Of a DNA stretch of 29,690 bases, positions 21,038 through 29,597 are shown piece by piece. The notes below the pieces were generated by a model that was not told where the DNA came from, ran no database searches, and saw only the letters and a program-made list of their open reading frames with translations. The translations under genes were made by a program, and so were the position numbers. Source of the DNA: Chara braunii (Eukaryota; Streptophyta; Charophyceae; Charales; Characeae); NCBI GenBank assembly GCA_003427395.1, contig BFEA01000136.1, positions 2,576,333 through 2,606,022 of the forward strand, given 5' to 3'. Numbering within the stretch: position 1 is the stretch's first letter; every line of letters begins with the position of its first letter.

Positions 21038-22302
21038 GGACGTGTGTGGGGATGATGTCTTTCTTCTTAGCTTCTGTGTAAAATTTGTCCCAATACTGGC
21101 CAATTTTGTTGCGGCAACCTCTGATTTTCTTAAGAATCGTCTCGGATTTTCTGTTTATAGTGGTATCTCTCCTCCCACTTTCTTTATCTGTATAAATTTT
21201 GACGAACGTCTCATTCCCTGTTTTCGGTATGATTGTCGTCCTTGATTTTTGCAAGCTCGTCGGATTCTACTTTGAATACTTGTCATTTCTCTGTTTTGAT
21301 GTAACATGTGCATACTTGTCGATTCCTCGCCCTTAACGAGCATGAACAAGCCCAATTGAAATTTCATTGTTTTTATGATTGCATCGATAACCCCATTCTG
21401 AATGGGAGACCATAATTGCGAGTCGTTCTCATGGACCTTCCCGCGTGTACGTATGAGCGAAAATCATGGCTATAACGGTTTGTGATTGATGGGACGCTTA
21501 GTTGAGCGATCGATTGCTCGGGAGACGGACCGTAAGGTGGCGCACGGGTAAAGCCTGCACGTTAAAAAAAAAGGAGGAAGGCAATGATGATGGCCACTAG
21601 AAAGTGACGAAATTTGTCAGCCCCTCGCATAGCCGCGAACGTGATTTTGTGCACGCACGTGTAACCCCGACCGAAAGGGGCGGCGCCTACACGTGTGTCT
21701 GCAAGATCAATGTACGGGTCATGACCGCACTTGCATCGGACTGACATGGCGCGCGGGACCCCGAATTTCCAGAGCATAGGGAACGAAAGAACGCGTACTT
21801 CCTTGCGCCGCACCGACCCGATCCTCCGAAATTCCCCTACCAGCGAGGAAACGAACAAGTTTTCGACTGGGATATAGGGAAAGCGCTAGACGCCGTTCCT
21901 TACGCAACCCGATTCCCTGAATCCCACACGAGCCACGTCTTCTCCGAACCAGGGGTTGTCATCCTAATAACCCATTGCCCACCTTACAGAGTGGTGTTAC
22001 CATTCCACTACCTCACAGTTATCCCGTGGCACGCGATCGCTCCCTACTGGCCCCGAACCCCCTGCTCCGAGTGCTAGCGGGACAGCGAGTATCGAGCCTC
22101 ACGATTCGTCCGCCGAACCCGAAGGGAGACTAAACGACGAACACACAGCCTTCGATTGAGACCCTCGTCGTCCGATTTCGAAGTCTGCAGCGATCGATGA
22201 CAGCAGCTGATCAAACAGCGCGACACCCACAGCGTCCACCCCGTCCATCAGGTCTATGACCAACCACGAAGGCGAAACCAAAGGAGATGGTGATTCCCAT
22301 TT
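21036..22302. other. No recognisable gene
   Basis: Several minus-strand frames of 60-130 codons exist, but they overlap each other, lack motifs, and in part lie opposite the transposase remnant. 22060-22300 is GC-rich and may be non-conserved flank of that element. Confidence 0.4.
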
Positions 22303-22539
22303 TTGGGGCCTGAGACTTATGAAGATATTTTGAGGGACACAATTGAGTTCGTTGGCAGGGGCAATGTTGTTGGGATTTTGTTCGAGAATGCAAGAGTGTT
22401 CAGATCTATCGGTGCTGTGATTGAGGAAAAGTACCCCGGAATCCTTAGTCTGGAATGCACTACACATGCCATCTGCCTTATGCTGATTTCCTTCTGTGCG
22501 CAAGCCACGAGAGGTGGCCTACCCTTTTATGAAAATTAA
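22303..22539 (+). pseudogene. hAT-family transposase fragment (DUF659-like)
   Basis: About 75 codons read EDILRDTIEFVGRGNVVGIL, then FENARVFRSIGAVIEEKYPG, then LECTTHAICLML. This follows the plant hAT/DUF659 block in order: a helix ending V-G-x-x-N-V-V, a T-D-N-A-like turn, a helix with I-E-E-K-Y-P, and the C-x-x-H-x-x-x-L-x-L motif. hAT transposases cut and paste DNA transposons in the nucleus. The conserved Asp of the TDNA turn is Glu here (FENA), a stop (TGA) lies just upstream, and no BED finger or C-terminal dimerisation domain was found. It is a short dead relic. Confidence 0.75.
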
Positions 22540-22891
22540 AACGCCAAGTACGACCTGCACATGCCTTCTTGCACTTTTACCCCCAAAACTCGCCACAGGA
22601 GATCTTAGTTCCGACCTGGGACTCCACCCCCACTTTCCTAAAATCCTTGGCACACCCCTTTTTGCACTTCCGGGCCCCCATCCTACTCTGATCAGGAAGT
22701 CGCGCTGGGCGTGAGGTTAGGGCGTCACAGCACAACCCAAACCAGGATAAATGACGCTTAGCTGTCTGAACCTCAATCTGTTTCAACCACCCATCCTCGT
22801 TATCAAGACTCTTCAAGGCCTCACACCCCCAACAGCGAGGTAACGAGACAGCACGACCTGCCTCAGAACACTCCCATATGTTGGGGATAAA
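22540..22891. other. No recognisable gene
   Basis: Nothing coding is supported. It may be decayed continuation of the hAT element. Confidence 0.4.
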
Positions 22892-23384
22892 TGGTAGAAA
22901 GTGTCCACGCCAAAACCTTTTTGGTTTGCCCGCCCAAAGTTCGGCCGTTTTATAGAGCCCACGCCAAAACGTTTTAGGTTTCCCCCCCCAAAGTTTGGCC
23001 GTTTCGTACTACCGACACAAACGTCTTCGGCATGGGTGAAAGGCGCCTTCGCGCAATGGCCACAGCTCCCTTGGCTTGCATTTACTGGTTCATGAATTTG
23101 GCCCTGTTTTTGTGCCAGATTCATGAACCGGTAGGGCCCTTTTTGTTCAAAATTCCGTACGTATGTGGGCCTCATTCTATCCTTCAGCGGTACCACCCTT
23201 AGCCTCTTTTACATCAAATTGAATCTGGCAATGTTTATGCGCCAGATTCATGATCCGATAGGGCCCTTGGAGCGACGCGTGGGCCTGGAGTACCCCACAT
23301 GGAGGACATTGGGCCTGTAGTACCAAACGGCCAAACTTTGGGCGGCCAAAACCGAAAAGGTTGTGGTGTGAGCGCTTTTTACCA
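22892..23384. mobile_element. MITE-like element with long inverted ends
   Basis: The left end (TGGTAGAAAGTG…CGCCAAAACC) and the right end read on the minus strand (TGGTAAAAAGCG…CACCACAACC) match through about 70 bp, including CCGCCCAAAGTTTGGCCGTTT-like cores at 22930-22952 and 23325-23345. The left arm is duplicated in tandem with a 54-bp period (22908 and 22962). An inner inverted repeat pairs CTGGTTCATGAAT with ATTCATGAACCGG, and a similar CCAGATTCATGATCCG phrase follows. There is no coding capacity. No clear target-site duplication was found. It is probably a non-autonomous DNA transposon. Confidence 0.6.
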
Positions 23385-24114
23385 ACTACCCCCGTCTGTT
23401 AGGCTACAGTGTGGAACAACCCACCCCGGCTCCGACGAGCGTCATCTTGATAACAGCCCCAAATAGCCACAGAACCGCCTACCCCCCTTGACGATTCCCC
23501 AGACCTCTTACCACGCCTCCAGAGGCCTGAGGCTTGCTCGAGTTACAGGGCAACACGACCAGACCCGCAACTGGCTTAAAAAATGGCAGAAAAAAGAAAA
23601 AACAGTTGAAAACTGCTATTTTCCCTTTTTTGCGCATTCCAACCTGCCGCGCCGCTGAGCAGATATGAATGCAGATTAGGCTTCTCTTTTAGAGACCTGC
23701 CCAAACCTTCCCTGCCAAGTGGAACTTTCCGATATATATTTTTCGGATTATTGCCGAATCCGGGCTTCCAGAAAGCCTCGCAGTGCCAGCACTGTCAAGA
23801 AATGAGTACACTCTCTCTCCTCATCCATTCATCCAAAACAAAGAATGAGGGCACAAAGTTACAGTTGGACCTTGTTTAGCAAAATCGAAAGATTTGCGAA
23901 AGGCTCCCAGTCTACACAGTGCCCCCTCAACCATAAAAATAGGATTTTGTGTCGCAAATTTTGCTGCATATGGAGCTACGGAATTTTGGAATTTTAGATA
24001 AACTTGGTAAACGGAGAGAAACTATTTCATGAAAATAGCAGGACCCAACAAGAAAGGAAGGCAAGTACAAGTACAGGGTGGCCAGGAAATGACAAAAAAA
24101 AAAAAAAAGCAATA
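23385..24114. other. No recognisable gene
   Basis: Mixed sequence without motifs; a 15-base A run near 24091 precedes the truncated SINE. Confidence 0.5.
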
Positions 24115-24213
24115 AAAGAGTTGGTGCCAGTTGTACAATGTTCTGTGACTACACTGCCACCAAAATACACAATTGGCAGAACAGTGCAACAGCAGTCTCA
24201 ATCCCCCACAATG
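24115..24213 (-). repeat. SINE family 2, 5'-truncated copy
   Basis: About 100 bp match 25062-25162 (GTGCCAGTTGTACAATG, TTCTGTGACTACACTGCC, CCAAAATACACA) with a handful of differences. Orientation follows the full copy at 25021-25311. The tRNA-like head is missing, as expected of a 5'-truncated retroposed copy. Confidence 0.75.
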
Positions 24214-24214
24214 C

Positions 24215-24307
24215 CAAAAAAAACAAAAAAACAAACAAACAAACAAACAAACAAACAAACAAAACAAAACAAAACAAACAAACAAAACAAAACAAAACAA
24301 AACAAAT
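24215..24307 (+). repeat. AAAC/AAAAC microsatellite
   Basis: Runs of AAAC and AAAAC units lie directly between the truncated family-2 copy and the family-1 SINE head. They could derive from an A-rich retroposon tail. Confidence 0.95.
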
Positions 24308-24308
24308 C

Positions 24309-24968
24309 CAGCGGCCGGGCTCAGTTGGTTAGGCACGCAAGTGGCATTCATGAGGTTGTGGGTTCAAGCACTTAGTGTCAACCAGCGGTGATAGTCCGCT
24401 TGATACCTCTGATCGGTAATAGCAGGGTCCTTGGCCAACACGGGTGTGAGTGCGCGTGGGTCGTGTGAGTGTTGGCCTTAGACACTGCTGTTGTCTGGTT
24501 GGGGGTGGGGGAGGATGAAAAGGGAGGCGCAGCTACTGGCAAAATGCTCGGTCTTTGCGTTAGCTGGACCCCCACCAGCGACCCCACCCCATCCTTGACC
24601 ACCATGGTTGGGGCGGGGGGCAACATGCATCCCCTCTGATGGGGTGCTGGAGGGAGATGACAAAGCTATGTTTCCAGGGGTCCCCTGTCTAAGCCGTAGG
24701 AGTAGTGGTAGGTAGGTAGTGAAGGTGAATTAGAAAGAATTTGAAAGATGATGAAAGATTTAAGAGAAGCTGGTCACACTTAGGTAGGATAGTAGGGACA
24801 GGGGGTGCGCTGGGAGTATTAACATCATTGGGGATGGGTAGGGTAGGTGGCCTATCCTGTCAGGACAACCATTGGCTGCCGGTGCCTGCCGTTACCAGCA
24901 ATCACTGCGGGTCTGGTCCTTGCCCTCTACAACACCCTGGGCTTCAAAAAAAAAAAAAAAAAAAAAAA
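24309..24968 (+). repeat. SINE family 1, full-length copy with poly(A) tail
   Basis: The tRNA-like head begins GCGGCCGGGCTCAGTTGG (A box), with a B-box-like GGGTTCAAGCAC near 24360. A central stretch of about 300 bp is not shared with the other copies. The 3' domain from about 24770 (CTGGTCACACTTAGGTAGG) to the tail matches 26997-27162 in order. It ends CTACAACACCCTGGGCTTC and then 23 As (24946-24968). The poly(A) tail suggests mobilisation by a LINE that recognises poly(A). Pol III transcription of the head is inferred from the boxes. Confidence 0.7.
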
Positions 24969-25019
24969 GAAGAAGAAGAAGAAGAAGAAGAAGAAGAAGA
25001 AGAAGATAGCGTAGTTTAA

Positions 25020-25054
<35 letters not shown>
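24969..25054 (+). repeat. GAA and AAC microsatellites
   Basis: (GAA)n follows the SINE poly(A) directly (24969-25007), and (AAC)n occupies 25020-25054. The AAC run is the GTT-type tail of the minus-strand family-2 SINE. Confidence 0.95.
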
Positions 25055-25311
25055 CAATCAAAGAGTTAGTGCCAGTTGTACAATGTTCTGTGACTACACT
25101 GCCACCAAAATACACATTGTCAATTCGCAGAAGAGTGCAACAGCAGGTCTCAAGCCACCACTCTCCATTCGATGTGAGTCAGGATTCAAGAAGAAAGTTC
25201 AGGGTGGGAATTCACCTAGTTCCATCATCTGGATTCGAACTCAGGTCTTCATTTCAACAGTGCATGAGTGCACGAGCTAGGCCTGTGGTTGGTAAGAGCA
25301 GGCTTTCTGGA
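25021..25311 (-). repeat. SINE family 2, full-length copy with (GTT)n tail
   Basis: On the minus strand it starts near 25311 with a tRNA-like head: an A-box-like TAGCTCGTGCACTC and, about 40 bases on, a perfect B box in GAGTTCGAATCC (about 25228-25239). A body of about 180 bp follows, and it ends in a run of GTT units. The A-to-B spacing is that of a tRNA. A truncated copy lies at 24115 and a related head at 3735, so the family is repeated within 22 kb. The simple-repeat tail indicates a different mobilising partner from family 1. Confidence 0.75.
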
Positions 25312-25829
25312 GATCGCAGAGACTGAAAATAATTTAAATTTGTGGCAAAAGGTCCCCACATTTGAAACTTTCCTGGTCCACTTTGCCCCAGGACGCTCCC
25401 CATTCTACATGAATCTGAAGATTCTGAACTGACTGCCGTACCAGATACCTGTGGACTGATCCTGCATTCTGATTGGATCGGGGCTGTTATCAGCTCCAGA
25501 TACATTCAGAATGTCGGGCAGTGGAACGAGGCCCCTGGTCTGGTCTTGTTACTTACTGTAGTTGGGCTTTCCGGTGACCTTTCCTACTACTCTGCCGCAG
25601 ACAGGGCATAATGATTGCATGCAGATGCAATTTCATGCAAACAAGATGAGCAAAACAATACAGTGCCTACACGGCTACCTGTTGCCGGGCCCACGGGTGC
25701 TCTGTAGCGACCTTTGACCAAGTTCCACGGGTACTCGAAATGAAACAGGCAGGCCGTGACGCTGAAGCGCACAACTGCTTTGTGGAAGGACAAGACCTCA
25801 GGATTCCTTGTTGACTTGACGATGAAAGT
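25312..25829. other. No recognisable gene
   Basis: Unique-looking sequence. Short minus-strand frames carry no motif. Confidence 0.5.
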
Positions 25830-26248
25830 CCAGTTGATGTGGCTCAGTGGTTAGAGCACCGGTTGGAAATGCGCATTGTGGTATCAGGTTGCGGGTTCAA
25901 AACTCAATTGCAACCTTGCACGTGGACACCGGCAGGGCATTAGGTTGACGCACGGCTGGACATACACTCCCTTGGGCTGACGTACTATTACAGACACTGC
26001 CTGCGCACCACCCAAGGGTTGTTCATGGTGTTGTATGCTGGTTCTGGGTTTCACATGGGTTGCTTGGGGGTGTTGGTCTTGGGTGTTCTGTTGATCTCCC
26101 CATTCTGGCGTATCACACGTTCGTGCCATTTCCGCTAGTCGTTCACATGGTAAAGTCATTCGATTACATGTTACAAGGTCATGGGTTCGAGCTTGGTTCG
26201 GACCTTGGGGGGGTCCTTGTCCAGCTTCCCCCGTTCTCTCTTCAATAT
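25830..26248 (+). repeat. SINE family 3 with two tRNA-like modules
   Basis: The first module starts GATGTGGCTCAGTGGTTAG, whose TGGCTCAGTGG is a textbook A box, with a B-box-like GGGTTCAAAACTC at 25892-25904. About 260 bp further on, a second tRNA-like stretch (TAGTCGTTCACATGGTAAAG, then AAGGTCATGGGTTCGAGC) has its own B box near 26184. It runs up to an adapter artefact at 26249, so the true 3' end is unknown. Confidence 0.6.
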
Positions 26249-26286
26249 CTGTCTCTTATACACATCTAGATGTGTATAAGAGACAG
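26249..26286. other. Nextera mate-pair junction adapter (artefact)
   Basis: CTGTCTCTTATACACATCT is followed at once by its reverse complement AGATGTGTATAAGAGACAG, giving the 38-bp joined Tn5 mosaic ends used in mate-pair circularisation. It is not genomic. Sequence left and right of it should not be assumed to be neighbours. Confidence 0.98.
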
Positions 26287-26357
26287 GGGCATGGGTTCGA
26301 GCTTGGTTCGGACCTTGGGGGGGTCCTTGTCCAGCTTCCCCCGTTCTCTCTTCGATA
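26287..26357 (+). repeat. Second copy of the family-3 SINE 3' segment
   Basis: CATGGGTTCGAGCTTGG to CCGTTCTCTCTTC repeats 26180-26243 with a difference at each edge (GTCATGGG/GGCATGGG, CAATAT/CGATAT). It may be the real continuation from a second copy that the assembler joined through the adapter. Confidence 0.85.
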
Positions 26358-26363
26358 TACACA

Positions 26364-26550
26364 CATGATGCTGCCTCTACATCTCGATACATTGATTCAC
26401 AGTGCACACATAGCCTTCGGGCATATACATAGCTTGCAAATTATACATGGCCTAGTACGGGCTACATACACAAGTTTCCACGCATGGTGCTGTCTGTACA
26501 TCTTGATACGCAGATACACGGAGCATGCATAGCCTTCGGGTAATATACAC
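26364..26550 (+). repeat. 119-bp tandem duplication
   Basis: CATGATGCTGCCTCTACATC at 26364 recurs at 26483 with three changes, and CATAGCCTTCGGG recurs at the same offset. The second unit is partial (to about 26550). Confidence 0.8.
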
Positions 26551-26821
26551 ATTAGATTACACGACTATCAGACTGGGGGGATCTATTCACTGGGTGGGGT
26601 CTAGTATCTGCAGTAGGTACAGGTAAGGGCCGCCGGAGTTCCTACTGTTATTCGGATAGAACTGTCTGGTGGCTATATAAGGCTTAGACCCTAGGGTAAG
26701 GGTAGGGGTATAAGTCGCTCAGGCCAGTCCGAGTTCCACCTGGCCTTGGGTAAGCTAGGGGAAGGACGGTAAAACTGCTTCAATGGGTGCTACTCTGTCT
26801 GAACCTAGGTCCCAGAGTCTC
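26551..26821. other. No gene; source of the terminal duplication
   Basis: 26698-26792 is copied exactly at the window end after an adapter. GGGTAAGGGTAGGGGTA near 26694-26709 is a short G-rich phrase only, not a telomere array. Confidence 0.6.
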
Positions 26822-27181
26822 TTGGGGCCTGTAGTAGATTGTCTGGGCCTGGCGTCCGATGTTCCCGTTCGTCGACAAGGCTCGTCCTATTCCGCTTCCA
26901 CCAGGGCTGGGCAACCTATCAGCCCTGGTGCCTATCACTGCTGTTCGGTCCATGTTACTGGGGCTGGCCCATTGGTAGGGTAATGGTCCTGAGTGCTGGT
27001 CACACTGAGGTAGGATAGTAGGGATAGGGGGTGCGCTACCGGTAGGAGTATTGACGTGAGGATGGGGTGGGAGGTGGTCTCGTATTCCAGGACACCCACG
27101 GCCTACTGCTCCAGGTGATCACTGTGCACTCAGTGACTGGCATCTACAACACCATGGACTTCAAAAAAAAAAAAAAAAAAA
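26822..27181 (+). repeat. SINE family 1 copy with poly(A) tail
   Basis: The 5' part matches the minus strand of 17418-17590, and the 3' domain (CTGGTCACACTGAGGTAGG at 26997 onward) matches 24770-24945. It ends CTACAACACCATGGACTTC followed by about 19 As. The upstream tRNA head was not recognised, so this copy is either truncated or from a headless subfamily. Confidence 0.75.
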
Positions 27182-27441
27182 CNTTAAACCCCATTTATAC
27201 CCTACTCCTTCCCCCCCCCCCACAAAAGAAAAATCAGAATACACAGTCCCGTGGGCGCAGAAAATCCCCACTTGCCGAAAATAAAAAATAAAAGAGTTCC
27301 CTGAGTTCTTTATGTGCCTGGGGTACCCTGCAAGGGCGACCGGCAGGGGTGCCCGGCCTGGTGCCCCTGGTCACCTGGCATGGAACCATATAAGCAATAC
27401 AGCATTTCCAGGTGGGAGATGGAGGGAGAGTTGAGGTCTCT

Positions 27442-27486
27442 GTCCTTTGCAACATCTGTCAAAATGGGAACGATACAGAGAAGATT
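27442..27486 (+). pseudogene. U6: U6 snRNA 5' fragment
   Basis: GTCC…AACATCTGTCAAAATGGG and then AACGATACAGAGAAGATT match the first ~45 bases of plant U6, including the intact ACAGAGA box. The sequence diverges just before the AGC triad. The first stem is imperfect (TTTGC in place of a CTTCGG-type loop). A TATA-like CATATAAG lies about 50 bases upstream, further than expected for a plant U6 promoter, and no upstream sequence element was seen. It is a truncated pseudogene. Confidence 0.8.
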
Positions 27487-27648
27487 GTGCAATTAACAAA
27501 TGCTTCCGATTATTTATATATTCACAATTTCACATATTTATTCATTTGTAATATAATTGTTACTAGCCCGCCAACGAGCCAGACATGACATTGCGGAGGG
27601 ATCAGACACGTTGCTATAATGTTTTCTTTTTCTTTTTTCTTTTTTTTT

Positions 27649-27675
27649 GGGGGGGGTGGGGGTGGGGAGGGGGGG
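27649..27675 (+). repeat. G-rich tract next to U6 copy A
   Basis: Interrupted runs of G separated by T or A, with four or more G runs, so the strand could form a G-quadruplex. It lies directly at the 3' end of the minus-strand U6 copy. Confidence 0.8.
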
Positions 27676-27778
27676 TTAATTTGGACCATTTCTCGATTAA
27701 ATTTATGTGCGTCATTCTTGCGCAGAGGTCATGGTACTCTTCTCCATATCATTCCAATTTTAACTAAGGGATGTTCCC
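27676..27778 (-). pseudogene. U6: U6 snRNA pseudogene, tandem copy A
   Basis: The minus strand reads GGGAACATCCC, TAAAATTGGAATGATATGG, CTGCGCAAGAATGACGCAC, TCGAGAAATGGTCCAAATT in the order of plant U6. The ACAGAGA box is ATGGAGA and the AGC triad region reads TAC, so the catalytic elements are lost. About 5 extra bases lie before the conserved tail. The first eight or so bases are replaced by an A-rich run. It is nearly identical to copy B. Confidence 0.85.
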
Positions 27779-27785
27779 TTTTTCT

Positions 27786-27795
<10 letters not shown>

Positions 27796-27816
<21 letters not shown>

Positions 27817-27820
27817 GGGG
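27796..27820 (+). repeat. Poly(G) tract of 25 bases
   Basis: Uninterrupted G run, preceded by a T-rich run, between the two U6 copies. Its length is likely unreliable in short-read data. Confidence 0.95.
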
Positions 27821-27929
27821 TTAATTTGGACCATTTCTCAATTAAATTTATGTGCGTCATTCTTGCGCAGAGGTCATGGTACTCTTCTCCATATTATTCC
27901 AATTTTAACTAAGGGATGTTCCCAAGGAC
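27821..27929 (-). pseudogene. U6: U6 snRNA pseudogene, tandem copy B (near full length)
   Basis: It runs from a 5' GTCCTTGGGAACATCC stem-loop to the CCAAATTAA tail over about 109 bases, against about 102 in plants. It differs from copy A by only two or so bases in the shared part, so the duplication (145-bp period) is recent or a sequencing/assembly slip at the G tract. The same ACAGAGA and AGC changes are present. No plant USE box or correctly placed TATA was seen upstream (minus strand of 27930-28010). Confidence 0.85.
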
Positions 27930-28461
27930 ACGTAGTTATCTGATCTCCACAGAGGCCGAGGCGCAACTATACACGAGAAAGAGGAGGAAAAGTGAGCAAA
28001 TGAAGGCACAACAGCGATAGCTGGAGGCAGTGCAGTAGCAAACAGGAGCTGGGTCTCAGAGCAAACTTCAGCCAAGGTTTCGCTCCCACCAGCCGATGGT
28101 CCGATGGAGTCAGACCTGCAGGAGACACGATCATTGTTGCTACTCTGCCCCTGCTAGAGCTGTAGTATATCTGAGACACACCCTGTGCAAAACATGTGGA
28201 CCCAGAAAGGTAGATCAGGTGCATGCCTTGTCCACAAGCCACCTCACCTCAGGCGGCAGTGTGCCAACAGATTTGCCTTTTTTTTTAACCAACTTAGGAG
28301 TTAAGAGCCTGGTTAACCACCAGACCTGGGCTAGCCGTATAATGACTACTGGGATCCACAGCAGGTCTTGACAATGTGCTGGTACACCCAGTCCAGCTGA
28401 GTCTTGCCATACCTTCAATAGCCATTAGTCACCAAAGCCTTTTCAAAGCGAAATGCACCAG

Positions 28462-28492
<31 letters not shown>

Positions 28493-29524
28493 ACTATTTT
28501 TCTATGCGGAAAATCAATGCACAGTTTCAGTTTCTCGGCTACAGAGTGACAGAGTCCATCGCGGCCACCGAGGGCATCAGAGTAAGGATAAGAAATTCAA
28601 AGGCGAACACAACGTGGGATTGGGTTCAGTCACTGTGAGTGTGGAACATACTACTTGATACTTGACAGGGAGTCCCAAGAAGTTCAGCTAGGCTGCTAGC
28701 TAAGGGTGAAACAGATTCTGAACTGTATGGAATGCGTTGGTGTGCAGGCTGAGCAGTCTGAGAGAGCGGGGGGTCATGAGTGGATGGGAGAGAAGTAAAG
28801 CACTTGTCGCAAATGGTTCCACCTCTGTGTTCACCTGCCAGTGTACAGATGGATGTGTTTGACTCCCCTCTTTACGGTAATTTTCTTTCAGGGATTACAA
28901 GGATTACATACGAGCGCACTTTTTCAATTCGTTTGGTCGGTTAGCGGAGTTGGGACCTGTGCCCTCTGCCAAACAAGATACTAGAGAATTATATTAACCA
29001 ATACAATAGAGACTAGTTGAGAGGGGATTAAAGAGTGAAGCACACACGTTGCTGACCATGACAGTCTGCAACCCCTGCCTCGGCAAGATATCCCATCTCT
29101 CCGGTGACATTTTAAAAGCCAGAGGTAATCCATCAAAACCTAGGCACTGTCTGGGGAGGATATCCACAAAGTTAACAAAGAACGTTCTCAAGACTGCACC
29201 ATCCACAAGGACCACAACACTGTATGAAGAGAGGGAAGGAACTCAACCTGAAAAAAAACCTGAAACGATTTGAATGAGGGAAAGGTGAAAGAGCTGCACA
29301 GGAGAAAGCATGGTGCAATATGATATAACAGGGGCTGCAAACCAATCTTCTTACCGAGAGGCAGAAAACAAGATCGCATTCGAGAGCATGATCTGACAAA
29401 AAAATTGTAATCATGCTGAAACACATGTCCAGCAGTGTCGAACGATCTCCTAAAGCAGGACTATTATTATCAACACAGTCAGTGCCAACATGCACATATA
29501 CAGAGAAAAACAGCATGCTTGTAC
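27930..29524. other. No recognisable gene; poly(T) at 28462-28488
   Basis: Short frames on both strands lack motifs. A T run of 27 at 28462-28488 could be the tail of a minus-strand retroposon whose body was not recognised. Two GATATC-containing phrases near 29087 and 29158 on the minus strand share a DILPRQ reading, probably a small duplication. Confidence 0.45.

Positions 29525-29559
<35 letters not shown>
29525..29559 (+). repeat. CA microsatellite
   Basis: A run of CA units of about 35 bases that ends exactly where the adapter begins. Confidence 0.95.
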
Positions 29560-29561
<2 letters not shown>

Positions 29562-29597
29562 GTCTCTTATACACATCTAGATGTGTATAAGAGACAA
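29560..29597. other. Nextera mate-pair junction adapter (artefact)
   Basis: The same 38-bp back-to-back mosaic ends as at 26249, differing only in the last base. Not genomic. Confidence 0.97.

Noticed and set aside
20766-21254. Frames with SLSLSL or ERERER runs
   Set aside because: They are readings of the AG microsatellite.
22099-22503. 134-codon minus-strand open frame
   Set aside because: Antisense to the DUF659 hAT fragment over half of its length and without motifs.
26690-26710. Telomeric repeat
   Set aside because: GGGTAAGGGTAGGGGTA is only two to three irregular units inside a duplicated stretch.
27821-27929. Functional U6 gene
   Set aside because: The catalytic ACAGAGA and AGC elements are changed, the tail lacks a T run on the transcript strand, and no correctly placed promoter elements were seen.
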